Positions 46,457-57,920 of a DNA stretch of 64,000 nt are shown piece after piece. The stretch comes from Laguncularia racemosa (lineage: Eukaryota; Streptophyta; Magnoliopsida; Myrtales; Combretaceae), in assembly GCA_037954665.1 (NCBI GenBank), contig JBBMOL010000037.1, positions 2,404,501-2,468,500 of the forward strand, given 5' to 3'. The notes under the pieces were generated by a model, which had not been told where the DNA came from, ran no database searches, and worked only from the letters and a program-made list of their open reading frames with translations. The translations under genes and the position numbers were made by a program. Each line of letters begins with the position of its first letter. The stretch's first letter is position 1.

Positions 46457-47930
46457 TGTTGGTCCTAATTAGATTAATCAAGAGGGGGTGAATTAATTAA
46501 TTACTTAAAGTTTCACTTTTTTTTTTTCAAATCATTCAAAAACTCTTCACTAATAAAATCACGTCAATAACAATAATGAAGAACAATAATGCATAGTAAA
46601 CAAAATGAGTAGAGAAGAATAGAATGGTCAGAGATTTATAGAGGTTCCGCCTCGAGCGTCAATCCTCTCTTCCAGCTCCATGCTGGGATCCCGGTTGTTT
46701 ATATCGGTTGTGTTTCACTATATCAAACAAATTGAAAGGGTACAAAATAAGCCTCTTCAAGGTGAAGTCTCACTGCTGAGTCTTTTTAGCTTCTTCAATA
46801 AGCTAACCACTCAAACTACAGTGATGAAACAACTATCAATTCCTTATACATGAAAGGAATTACAATAACAATGAGGAATATCAGATTTCCTCTATACAAT
46901 AGATCACATGTATATGTAAAGATTTTTTGTTAGAAGATGTATGAACCTTTTCTTTTTCGTGTGTTTTTTTTTTTCCGTTAAAAGAACGTTTTCTCTCTTT
47001 TTTATTTGAATTAAACACTCCTTATATGAAGAGAACATAACGATTACTTTCCACGTGACAATCTTGAATTTATTTTTGAATTTTTGTAATTCAAAAATAA
47101 GTTGAATCTGCTGGAGAGGATCTGCATTCCATGATATTCTTGATGAGGATAAGCTTGGATAAATCAGTTTGACCGAGATCTTCTTTGGATATATCTCTTG
47201 GATCAAGTTTGTTGAAGATATCTCTCACATTGTGGAACCATATCTTGATGTAACAACCATATTTCTTATCCTTATCTTTGTAACTGCTGGATCTCCCAAA
47301 ATATAACACAAATATCAAGATTTAAATCTTGATAAAACTTGTAAATCTTAAATGATCTCACTTTATCATAAAATAAAATCTTTGAATAAAATCTTGTAAA
47401 ACTTTATATAAAATAAAAAACCCATGATATAAAATCCAACTTTAGTAAAACACATCAAGTATATTACCCAAATATACTTGACACGTGGAGCTAGGCCTTG
47501 AAATTTATTAAAAACTATTGGTATAAAAATTAGAACGTAATCTGGAAAAAATGCGTAACAAACATGAAAGGTTCTGAAAGTGCTTCTGGAGCAAACCTGT
47601 TAACTGTCCTCCTGTTATGAAGGTTCTGAAAGTGCTTCTGAAACAAACCTGTCAACTATTCTCCTATTGTAAAGGTTCTGAAAGTGCTTTTGAAAGATTA
47701 TTACGAGAACTACGGATACACTACACAACTTCTGAAACACCTTCTATCAAAACAAAAATATTCGATATAACACTTTTGAAGGTTTTGAACAAGCTTCTGT
47801 CTCCTTGTTCAATTTAGAAAAATTACGAAAATTGCGTACTACCTTCTAAAACAACTTCTGACAAGCTCAAACATATGTTACACATTATTCCTCTTTTGTT
47901 AACATCAAAACTAAATTAGAGAACTTAACA
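46457..47930 (-). repeat. 5' LTR of Sirevirus A
   Basis: 1474 bp; a few percent different from the 3' LTR, with the same 52-bp tandem unit at 47568-47697. A minus-strand TATATAAAGT at about 47402-47411 is a possible TATA box. Confidence 0.95.
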
Positions 47931-47935
47931 GGATT

Positions 47936-48648
47936 GATTGCATAGTTAATGAATAGTGGAATTCTCTGAATTTATTCATGTTGTTCATGTAGTGTTGCTA
48001 ATTTGATGTATGACCAGCATTGAGTTTGCATTGATTTCTTAGAAGTTGATTGGAAAATCTCTTGTTTGAATAGATCATACATGAATAAAGGAATTCATAT
48101 GTAATCTAGGGATAGAGAACGTGAATTTTCCGTATTAGATTAAATTAGATAATTTGATTTAATTGAGGGTTCAAGAGTGTTAATGTAATTCTAATCGATT
48201 TTTGATAGAAGAGGGATCTTTATCAAAGCGATTAGGGTTAGGAGCTAATGAATCTAGGAAGAACATTAGCTTAGTATTAGATACTTCGTGGTTTATAGAT
48301 AACTATTGCTCGTTAACTAATTTATTGAAAGGGTGAAGTTACATGACAATTAGAGGAGTAGTAAGGGTAGGGTATGATCTTAGTTATCGGATTTAGTAAT
48401 CAAGTTATTGTGTTATTTTTAATTGCTATAGGTTTTGTTAAGTGTTCTTAATTTAATCTAAACCTCTCGAATTAGTGCGGTTAGATAATCGGTTTAGAGT
48501 TATTATTGGTACTTGCTGATCCCTGAGGATACGATACCTGAACAAAATTCTATAATATTACAATCGATAGGTGCACTTGCTTATTTGATCGTAACAAAGA
48601 GTCATAGAAAAAGAGATTTTTAAATTTGTGTGATTACGATCATCAACA
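47936..48648 (+). repeat. 5' LTR of LARD, right part
   Basis: Continues the LTR interrupted at 37730. The right copy of GGATT is 47931-47935. It ends ATCATCAACA, just before the primer site. It matches 50781-51496. Confidence 0.9.
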
Positions 48649-48654
48649 AGTTTT

Positions 48655-48676
48655 TGGCGCTGTTGCCGGGAATCGG
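48655..48676 (+). other. Primer binding site of LARD (tRNA-Asp)
   Basis: TGGCGCTGTTGCCGGGAATC is nearly the complement of a plant tRNA-Asp 3' end, six bases after the LTR. It is used by Athila/Tat-type elements. Confidence 0.85.
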
Positions 48677-50130
48677 CGATATTAAGAAAGCTCAACGCTG
48701 ACTACTTTAACCCATGCATTTCTTTAGGTAAGTTTTTCTTTCTTTAATCCATTCAATTACTCTTTATTTCATTTCAGAGATTCTGTTAAATGGGTGGAGT
48801 ACATGACTTTAGTCATGAGAAGGTTGGGGATACTACATGTTAAGATTTCTTTTCAAGAACTTATGGTCCTGTGTGCATGAATGCTATTGATTTGAGTGCT
48901 TCTGCAAAAGTGGATGCTAGATGCGCGATTCTGATATCAATCCAGGCGAGTCTCGTTTCTCTTTTTCTTTTATTTCCATTTTCTTTCCTCTTTTGTGTAG
49001 TTCAATATAGACATTAGGGACAATGTCTAAATCTAAGTGGGGGAGAGGATTGAGATAAGAAACATGAAATATAAGTGTTAATGAATCAAAATTTTTAAGT
49101 TTCCCCACTTAGGATGTATTTAATGAATTACTAACAATCAAGAATTGCTGAGATTTCATTAAACAACTTATTGTGATGAAAATTCTTAGGAATTTTGCAA
49201 ATGTTTACTCTCTTATCTTGTTTTATAAATACTTTGCTAGAATTACAAGTTGAAATCCAAGTGAAGAGAATTACTTGTTGTTTAAGCAGTTATTTCGAGA
49301 AGTGAGAGTGAATTAAGATCTCTAGTAGGTTTAGTATGCTCTTTCTTTTGCTAATAATGTGAGTTATGCAATTTTGAGTAAAGGAGTAGAGGATACTTGT
49401 AACTTGGTGATTCCTTTTCGCAATTGTTGGAACTAAGAACTTTGGGAGTAATTATCTCTAAAAAAAAAAAAATCAAATTTAAATTTGATTGAGATAGTAG
49501 AGGTTCGAAGAGGTATCTTAAAACCTAGTAGCCTAAGATCATCTGGTCTGGGACTTACTGACCGAGGAAACCATTTCAATAGAAATAGATAGTTGATTTG
49601 ACTCAAACAAGTAAATCTAAGGGATGCCCTCTACGCTGAGGGGATAACATCTGTTAACTTGAGCGATGAGCTCGGGATTGTCGATTGAAAATTCGTTACA
49701 TGAGTCAGTTAACTAAGTTAAGTACTTAATGGAAAATCTCCCAATTTTATTTAAAAGGACTAAAGGAAAAAAAAAATCCAGGAGATAAGTGGATACAACA
49801 TTTCTTTACTCCTCATTGCATTGCTTATAGGAGTAGTTAAGAGGGAAGTATACTTTACACTACTGGCACTGATCTATGTTCGATTTCACTTTTGAGAATT
49901 TGTGTTTAAATGATCAGAGTGCTAGTTTAGGTTACATGGATTAGCCTTGAGAATTCTGGTATTTGTATCTTGTAAACAACCAATGGTGGGATTGAGTAGA
50001 GATTGCATATTACAAGGGTAAACTATGAGAATCAATGATGCAAAAAAAAAAAAAAAGAAAGAAATTCTTGATTGCTGAGTTAATGAAAATTTTGCTTGAG
50101 GACAAGCAAACGTTTAAGTGTGGGGGAGTT
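48677..50130 (+). other. Non-coding internal region of LARD
   Basis: No ORF with retroelement similarity. Landmarks: GGTAAGT near 48725 and TTTCAG near 48771, which could be splice-like sites; GACAATGTCTAAATCTAAG followed by GGGGGAG (49019-49045); a central block with GCCTAAGATCATCTGG and GCGATGAGCTCGG; and the terminal tract TTAAGTGTGGGGGAG (50114-50128) that primes plus-strand synthesis. This skeleton parallels the minus-strand Athila-like element at 21452-22530. Confidence 0.75.
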
Positions 50131-51496
50131 TGATAAGTATAAATTAACACTTGTATTTTAGATGAATTCTATTTGTTTGTGTAATAAGTTGATATTATCT
50201 TGAAGAATTTTGATACTTAAAAGAGAAATATTTCAGTTTCAGGGACGAGGACTACTATTTTGAGAAGAGATATCGACTTAGATTGAAATCGGAGAAAAAT
50301 ACACGAAGAAAATTGCTTTTTAGAAGAAACAGAGGAAGTACACAAGCGTGTATTGCCAGAGCACGGTCGTGTGTCTAGCTTAAAAAAAAAACCAACAGAA
50401 GGTTACACGGTTTAAGTACACAACCGTGTATAACCATGGGCTGAGACCGTGTATATAAAAAGAGTCGGCCGTTTCAAAAGATTTTAGGGTTTCATGCATA
50501 TATATACTCTCATTTTTCCAGAAAAGAGGGGGGGTGCGAAAAGGAGTGTTCCAAAGAAGAGGCCGAGGAGGCCGAGAGGCCGAAGAGGCCGAGGAGGCCG
50601 AAGGGACGCAAAAGAGAGGCTGAAGGGATGGAAAAGAAGAAGACGACACCGGAGGGCTCATGCACAGGGGTTTTCTCTTTCTTTTTCATTCTGTTTCATT
50701 GAGTTGTATCTTAAAAATCATTAGTGGCTAGTTATTTCATACCCGAACCTTACGAATTCTAATTGTCATGTAATATGGGATTGATTGCATAGTTAATGAA
50801 TAGTGGAATTCTCTGAATTTATTCATGTTGTTCATGTAGTGTTGCTAATTTGATGTATGGCCAGCATTGAGTTTGCATTGATTTCTTAGAAGTTGATTGG
50901 AAAATCTCTTGTTTGAATAGATCATGCATGAATAAAGGAATTCGTATGTAATCTAGTGATAGAGAACGTGAATTTTCCATATTAGATTAAATTAGATAAT
51001 TTGATCTAATTGGGGGTTCAAGAGTGTTAATGCAATTCTAATCAATTTTTGATAGAAGAGGGATCTTTATCAAAGCGATTAGGGTTAGGTGCTAATGAAT
51101 ATGGGAAGAACATTAGCTTAGTGTTAAATACTCCGCGGTTTAGAGGTAACTATTGCTCGTTAACTAATTTATTGAAAGGGTGAAGTTACATGACAATTAG
51201 AGGAGTAGTAAGGGTAGGGTATGATCTTAGTTATCGGATTTAGTAATCAAGTTATTGTGTTATTTTTAATTGCTATAGGTTTTGTTAAGTGTTCTTAATT
51301 TAATCTGAACCTCTCGAATTTGTGCGATTAGATAGTCGGTTTAGAGTTATTATTGGTACTTACTGATCCTTAAGGATACGATACCCGAACAAAATTCTAT
51401 ACTATTACAATCGATAGGTGCACCTGCCTATTTGATCGTAACAAAGAGTCATAGAAAAAAGGGATTTTTAAATTTTTGTGATTACGATCATCAATA
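50131..51496 (+). repeat. 3' LTR of LARD
   Basis: 1366 bp, uninterrupted. Differs from the 5' LTR by a few percent, by expansion of the GAGGCCGA repeat (50555-50604) and by a shorter G run. Its last bases are ATCATCAATA, where CA has become TA. Confidence 0.9.
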
Positions 51497-51501
51497 GTTA
51501 G

Positions 51502-51700
51502 TAAAATCAATATTTCTTGAGTTGCTTCCAATTATTGCTAGTGTATCATATCTAGTGTGTAATTGGATTTCTATTATTTATTCTTATTCACGCCATTTAG
51601 GGTTCCATTTTTAAGTTTGGGTCACTCCCAATTTGATTGGAATTCGATTCTATATTGTGTCATCATTTCTATATATTACATTTATAAGTGAAGCACATCA
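51502..51700 (+). repeat. 3' LTR of chromovirus-type element, right part
   Basis: Matches the end of the LTR at 32590-32797 (GTTGCTTCCAATTATT...AAGCACATCA). It completes the LTR cut at 37085. Confidence 0.88.
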
Positions 51701-51705
51701 CCCCT

Positions 51706-52728
51706 CTTGTTCAAGGTAGGTCAAAGGCGAATTGAATGTTTCTAACTAAAAGCAGTATGTAAGGATGCCTTAATTGGCTAAGAAAACATTGAGTTTTGAA
51801 AAGTATGTAAGGGTAGTTTATCTACTAATTAACAAGCTCTGCCTGGGTGAACTGAAAAGTATTTGTGACTTGTAAGTAAACAGGAGAGACTTTAAATGGT
51901 CTCTAATGAAAAGGTTATGATTTTGGTAAAATGGAATTATTAGGAAAAGTTCATTAAGTAAAATCATGGTGATGTTAAAATGTAAGAAATTGAACTGGGT
52001 TTCCTACGAGTATAGCTTTGAGTTGAAAACTTGCTTACTTAAGTAATCACTTCTGATGTATTTGATAATATTGTTGGTTACTGTCATGTGATTTTATTGT
52101 TTGTTTTTGCTAGGTTGCTTGATTATGTACTCACTTTGCTTCTTAAGAAGTTGAGGGGTGAGTGTTTTTGCTAACCTCAAGTACAAGTATTGAAGAATAA
52201 GTTGCTGAAGACTTAGGTTTTTAGAGCGCATCAATAGAAGCAAATAAGCCTTTAGTTTTCATTTTAGAACCTTTGTTATTTCGTAATAGGATGTCCTGTA
52301 CATGATGTTGTAATGCTTGTACATAAGATCTATAAGTGTTGATCTTTAGATTGTAATGTAAATATATGTATGTATAAGGTTGGATTTGTAATCTTTTTGA
52401 GCCACGTAAGTCTACAAGATTAATCATGGGTTGTGCCTACTTATCGGGAACGTAGATCTTGATGATATATATATATATATGATGTGATAGGAGATTTTAA
52501 GTACAGGTGTTTAGATATGATGTGGATTTTGAAATGATAACGTTGATAACGTCATTCTACAGGACGTTTATAGGATTACATACAGGTTGGAGTTATAGGT
52601 TCAGGATTAGTCAAATTTGCCTTATCTCTAATTCAGAGATGGCACAACAATCCACCTACAAGTACTAGGGATAGTTATAGGAATGTTGAACAAGTTTAAG
52701 AATTTGACCTAGTAGGTAGGTTGCTACA
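51706..52728 (+). mobile_element. Outer LTR-like insertion, right part
   Basis: Continuation of 30814-32067 beyond the gypsy element. It has the late-LTR look of plant gypsy LTRs (TATGTACTCACTTTGC then GAGTGTTTTTGCTAACC, about 52123-52177) and ends AGGTTGCTACA. A short TA run is at about 52465-52480. Non-coding. Confidence 0.45.
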
Positions 52729-52742
52729 TTCTTGATACCAAA

Positions 52743-52986
52743 CTTTGCTGTTTAATAGCAAGACCTTCTGACTTATCTTTTAAGTTCCTGTTATTCTTCA
52801 TAATGAACATCTTCTGACATATCTTCTGAGTAATTAAAAATAATGTAGCTTTCCTTCATTTATTCTTTGATCTTCTAACTTTTAGTCAAATTGTAAATAT
52901 AATTATTCATGTACACTAAATGAACTTCATTAAAAACATTTAGTACATTTTGTTATCATCAAAATAGTTTAAGAGAAAACATAACA
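52743..52986 (-). repeat. 3' LTR remnant of Sirevirus B
   Basis: Only ~240 bp, with CTTCTGAC motifs and the LTR end AAAACATAACA. It corresponds to the last part of Sirevirus A's LTR. The rest is missing at the junction with the outer LTR-like insertion. Confidence 0.65.
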
Positions 52987-53179
52987 TTCTCCCCCTTTTT
53001 GATGATAGCAAAACCCTTTCTCATGAAATAAACACAAAAAAATAATATTAGTTACAGATTAATCAGTTTTGTATACTTCATAGCAGTCATTATTCAGTAC
53101 TCTCATTGTCATTCATGTATCATAGTTCTATATTTTAATTCTTCCCCTTTTTGATATCATCAAATAATAAAACTCCCCT
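52987..53179 (-). other. Polypurine tracts of Sirevirus B
   Basis: Tracts at 52987-53000, 53139-53152 and 53171-53179. The last is interrupted by the 4.7-kb insertion. Confidence 0.75.
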
Positions 53180-54284
53180 TGTCATACCCTAAAAGGGGGC
53201 TTGGAAGTCTCAACTAAAATCATCATGACACGTATGCACCCGTTACATGATGATCGTCTTACGAGTCAGAGATCACAAGACTCTAAATAAATAATTGCAT
53301 TTACAACTAATCATAGTACATATAATTGGATAATAAAATACAACTATGGATCTCGTATCCCACAATCAACCATGATCGCAGATAATTGGTATCTCTTACC
53401 AATCAGTAAAATAGGATAAACCTTAGGTTTCTCAATTTCAAATTCTATTTACATAAGGGTCCTAATATGTCATCTAAATAATATATTCTTCAGAATTCTT
53501 ACTTTATCGTTTTGATCTTCTAAAAACTCTCGAAACTTCACATCTTATTGAGCTGATCTCGAGCTTTCGTAATCGTTACCTGCAAAAAGGGTCTATGGTA
53601 GGGTGAGCACACTATGGATCAATGAATGGGATGGTAACAATTTCAATGCTATGTATACACAAGCAATTGCAAATCAAGTTATCAAATATATGCTATGCAT
53701 GAGAAACCATATGAGTTCAGCATCTTATGTGGTCTTCCGGTAACCGACATGAAGTCTAGCGTTTACACCCCCCTTAACCTTAGGTTGGAGATTCTGAAGC
53801 CACCATCAGTGCCTAGGTCATTACCCAGTTTATTTATCTTACCACTTTGATAATTATATAGTGAACGCTCTCATGCCTCTTTGCATTAGACAAAGAAAAA
53901 CCCTCAAGGATCGACCGGCTCGGAACCATTAAGGCACGACAATCCCCTAATCACATAGTTCTCACTTGGAGGAATAGTAATCCTCTTGATTACCCTAGCG
54001 AGCCCTGTAGCAGTGATGGCCTTTAATCTCATGCAATGTCTCATGGAAATGCATGTCAGGTTTTTAATTAAGTCCACTCCCTTAATTAATTGATTTAAAG
54101 TGTCCAAACAACATATACAATCACAATCAATTCTCATTCAAGCCAATGAAGTAACTACCAAGCATTTCATTTCACACTTACCACAACAAACAAAGATCAT
54201 GCCTTTCTTATCACACAAAGCAGACATTGAACCCAGACCCCATGGATGTAGACTATCCAATTTTACAACAGGTTAAATTAACTC

Positions 54285-54440
54285 GGCACCTTTCTGTGCC
54301 ATTTCTCTTAAATGTCAAACCAACCACTCGAGATTACTTTACAATCATCATATCTAACACCTTTGTGTCATTTGTCTTACATGTCAAACCAACCACTCGG
54401 GATTTACGATCATCGTACTTGATACCTTTATGTCACCGCA
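54285..54440. repeat. ~67-bp tandem repeat inside the 4.7-kb insertion
   Basis: Two full and one partial unit sharing ATGTCAAACCAACCACTCG and CACCTTTNTGTC. Confidence 0.7.
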
Positions 54441-54525
54441 CTTCTCAGGTACTCTGTTATTCATAGTTTTGAGAGCTAGCAAGGTCATCTCGCATTTTCC
54501 TTTTGATGTCCTTAAGACATTTGTC

Positions 54526-54528
<3 letters not shown>

Positions 54529-54561
<33 letters not shown>

Positions 54562-54575
54562 ATATATATCTATAT
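54529..54575. repeat. (TA)n microsatellite
   Basis: Alternating TATATA run with a few TGTA interruptions. Confidence 0.85.
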
Positions 54576-55939
54576 TTACACATATAGATATGCACATGAC
54601 ATATCTTTAATTAAAGACGATTTACTAGACACCTTCCCTTACGTACTTAAGAGGGTAAGAAAACAGGATTGTTAAGTTATAAAAACCAAGGTTGCACTCA
54701 TGATTTGTATGGTTGTTTTCATGAGTGTATTATATAGATATAATAGGAAAATAAGTTTGCCTAAGTATGTATATATACACATTCAGGAACCAACTCTGAT
54801 ATGTATACATAATGATATCTATACACCCTATTCCAACTAAGCACCTACTCGGTAGCTATAGAAGGAAAAACTAGGTTGCTATATTTTTGGTTTGATTTGA
54901 AGAAAACAATTTTAAATCATGGGTTAGGCTTGTGGTAATAGCACTAGCATTATGGTGCTAAGTGCTATTGTTAAGGCAATGACATCTAACCCTCGGACCA
55001 TTTTATCCTCTACACTCTTTATGACTTCTTTCTTAATCTCCTTAATCCCCACTATACAACTCAACTTAGCAATAATCACAATCAATTGCAAATACAGCAA
55101 TCAACATACAACATAACATAGTAGCATATCATTAAGTTTTCCACTCACCTGTTTACGGTTGTCATAGTCTTAGCTAGAGTCGAGCGATTCCAGTAGGTAA
55201 CCCCTTTGCTTTTCTCTTGAAATCAGTATCCTTCTGCAATGCTTCCTCAACCAACCATAGAAAGGTGCATCTTCACTTGACTTTGGTAGCTTTCCAACTC
55301 TTGATATGTGTACTCTGCTCATCTTGTGTTTGATAGCAAAGTGTGAAGTCTCCTCCTCAAGGAACTTTGGGCAAACAAGATTCGAATGTTGAACACTTCT
55401 TCAACGTGATTCTGATATAAGGTTCTAGAAGGAATGACCTTCCTACGAATCATTGCTCTAATACCCCAAGTTGCTGTGATCGACTATCTACTTTCCTTAT
55501 GTAGAAGTCGAGCAATGGAATGTCTTTGATCTACCAAATTTGGAATTCCTTCTTCCATGTATGCAAGATACCTTTAGAAGGACAACTAAAGGTCTTGCAT
55601 TAGGGTATTTGGCCAAGAATGATCTTCCTCAACATCCTTTCAACATTCCATTGTGAAATCCATTTCATTCTAAATATCTCCTGGGCTATCATCTTAGATG
55701 TTGTTTGAATCATTCCCTTCACCATCTACATTGCCATAAACGCTTCTTCTTTCCATGAAGCAACTTTAAACCTTCCACTTATCAATTTGTCTTTAATGTC
55801 TTCCAATGATCTACTTATAGGACAACCCACGAGATTTAGTAGTCCTTAAAGGTTTTGTATCACCTTCTTTCTTCTCTCCTTTGTTAATATTTCCACCTAC
55901 GGGGTTTCTCTTCCTTTCTATTGATTTTCATCCTCACTT

Positions 55940-56650
55940 ACGCTTTCATTACCATACATACACCAACCACTCCCACACACTACGTACACACGCCAACATA
56001 CTCCTATCCATATACATACAGACTCCATACACTACGCACGTACCTACACATACATACATATAACCATACCACACACCTAATTACACACACACACAACTGC
56101 ACTTTATTATCCTCCTTTCTCCTCAGGTCCACACACACACGCACCACTAGTGCCTACATACACACACACTTCATTCACTTCTCACACCACCAACACATAT
56201 ATACATGCATACCCCACATGCACCTCACACTCCAAATACGTACACATACACACATGCTCCGCATACACTCCACATCCCTAATACATACTTACCCACATAC
56301 TCCGCACACACTACACACCTCCTACATACATGCACACATGTTCACATACCACTCATCATCTTATACACATACGTACATATTCCATATACACTATACTTAA
56401 CTTCCATATACATATCACATGCCCACACACCATACGTCTTTTATACATATACGCACATACCACATACTCCACATACCATCTATATACACACACATACCAC
56501 ACATCCCACACCTTCCATACACTTGTACACATATTCCATACATCCCACGGCTTCCATATATACACACACCCCCACACGCCTTACAGAAATCCATACACAT
56601 ACACACAAACCACACACCATATACATACACTCCCTTCACACATACGCACT
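55940..56650. repeat. CA-rich low-complexity domain
   Basis: About 700 bp dominated by CACACA, CATACA and CATATA words, almost without G on the plus strand. It opens long ORFs in several frames, all rich in His, Thr, Tyr or Cys, so none is a credible gene. It is followed by a purine-rich stretch (57040-57215). Confidence 0.85.
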
Positions 56651-57920
56651 CACATGGTTACCACAAGGTAGCTCCTCCACCTTAGGCATATGCACGCATA
56701 CTCCCTTTCTTCTTTCGCTTTTGTTGTCGTCGTCATTGTGTGGCTGTCGTGGTTGCTGTCATCGTCATAGTTGTTGTTGCCGCTATTGCTATCCTAGACT
56801 TGAGCCATCTGTGCTCGATGAGATTAGCCGCCCCCATGGCCGTCCTCGAGCCTAGCACAACACCACACAAGTGGTGGGGCTTTTGACTAAGGCCACTTAT
56901 GGTTCGTCAACTGGCAGTGCCACCTATGGACTCGAAAAGCATGAGCCAATTCTTGAGAGAGCAGTCGCAAACTGGAAGTCGTCAGCTAGGTGGAGTCAGA
57001 GTCGGAGTGGGAAGAGGGTGTGACAAAGAGAGTGACAAAGAGGAGATAGCATCGATGTTAAGGAGCTATGAAAATGAGGGGAAGGAAGAAGGAAGAAAGG
57101 GAAACGTAGGATAAGGGAAGGGTAGGGGAGATGCGATTTGGGAGGAGAAGATGAAGAAGAGAAGAAAAAGAAAGAAGAAGGGAAAGAAAGAAAAAGGGAA
57201 GGGAGGAAGGATGGCTCCGACCTGTTGTGTTGCAGCTGCAGCTGCCACCTGACGTGATAGATAGGACGGACGTGACATGCGACATATCTGTTTTTTTTGT
57301 TTTTGGATATATATTATATTATATTTTGATTATATTTTATATTATAAATGTCTCTATTTTAATATTTTTCTCGTGTACAAAAATATCTTTAAATTTTATA
57401 TTTTTAGCATTTTATTACGAAAACTTACATCTAAGCTAATTTAAGTATTCCAATCATAAACATTTACTCTAAATTTCCCTTTTAAATTTCTAAATCTACA
57501 AGTTCAATTAATTTCATTATTCAACCTAATATTGTTTGAAAATTTTGTTTTGAAGAATTTATCCTTTTAATTTAATTTACCCGAACTAAGGTTAGGACTT
57601 ACAATTATTTTTATTTATCCATTTATATACCTATATTTGGATTTTTTCAATTACTTTGCTTCCTAAATTTATTCGGTAATATATTTCATATAATTCAATT
57701 TGTTTGTTCTTTCTAATTGTTTTATTTTTAAAACCTATTGCAAAATATTAAAATAACATTTATGTGTTGCAATATTTGAATTTTTGTCGTACATTTGCCA
57801 ACGTTTTTAATATTGTGAATTTGTTCCTCTCGCTACCATGACCTAGAAGTATTTATTATTCTACTTATTTTCTTTAATTTTCCATATAGTTTTTCAAAAT
57901 TGTAGGACTTTACACCCCCT

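Larger units (their letters stand above)
37731..47930 (-). mobile_element. Sirevirus (Copia, SIRE/Maximus type), 10.2 kb
   Basis: In plus-strand reading both LTRs start TGTTGGTCC and end GAACTTAACA. The element is flanked by a perfect duplication GGATT (37726-37730 and 47931-47935), and the uninterrupted site ATATGGGATTGATTGC is present once in the other LARD LTR. Minus-strand order is LTR, tRNA-iMet primer site, gag, protease, integrase, RT, RNase H, an extra two-ORF region, multiple polypurine tracts, LTR. Integrase before RT defines Copia. Length, the extra ORF after RNase H and the repeated purine tracts define the Sirevirus group. It is broken mainly by nonsense changes at Trp codons. 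It is the youngest layer of this nest. Confidence 0.95.
37086..51496 (+). mobile_element. Non-autonomous Athila-like element (LARD), 5' LTR split by a Sirevirus
   Basis: The 5' LTR is 37086-37730 plus 47936-48648, the internal region is 48649-50130 and the 3' LTR is 50131-51496. The flanks GTGAG (37081-37085) and GTTAG (51497-51501) differ at one base. The 3' LTR supplies the empty-site reference for the Sirevirus insertion. The internal region has a tRNA-Asp primer site and an Athila-type polypurine tract but no protein-coding sequence, so it would depend on proteins from another element, plausibly an Athila relative. Orientation is plus. Size without the insert is about 4.2 kb. Confidence 0.9.
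32073..51700 (+). mobile_element. Chromovirus-type Ty3/gypsy element, 3' LTR split by later insertions
   Basis: The 5' LTR is 32073-32797 (TGATAGGAATC...AAGCACATCA). The internal region is 32798-36549. The 3' LTR begins at 36550 and is interrupted at 37085 by the LARD, resuming at 51502 and ending at 51700. Target duplications are CCCTT (32068-32072) and CCCCT (51701-51705), one mismatch. Removing the insertions leaves a ~5.2-kb element. Most of gag is missing. The pol domain order protease-RT-RNase H-integrase is typical of Ty3/gypsy. It is broken by many stops and has clearly diverged LTRs, so it is older than the elements inside it. Confidence 0.88.
53180..57914 (-). mobile_element. Large LTR-like insertion (~4.7 kb), probably a solo LTR of a gypsy element
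   Basis: Starts TGTCATACCC and ends CTTTACA, flanked by C-rich 5-mers (CCCCT 53175-53179, CCCCC/CCCCT 57915-57920). Removing it restores the Sirevirus purine tract. Minus-strand reading begins TGTAAAGTCC and ends AGGGTATGACA, with GCTCACCC then TTTTGCAGG about 400 bp from the end (53580-53625), a layout typical of large Tekay/Del-type LTRs. No retroelement protein motif is present, hence solo LTR rather than an element. Other insertions may be hidden inside, for example an AGGTTGCTATA end near 54869-54880. Long ORFs at 55881-56855 are low-complexity and rejected. Confidence 0.55.

Noticed and set aside
48655..48676. Possible tRNA gene
   Set aside because: Only the 3' 18-20 nt complement of tRNA-Asp is present, as a primer site next to an LTR; no cloverleaf.
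55881..56855. ORFs of 159, 216, 113 and 88 codons in overlapping frames
   Set aside because: All come from the CA-rich low-complexity domain and are His/Thr/Tyr-rich repeats in several frames and on both strands; no domain or gene structure.
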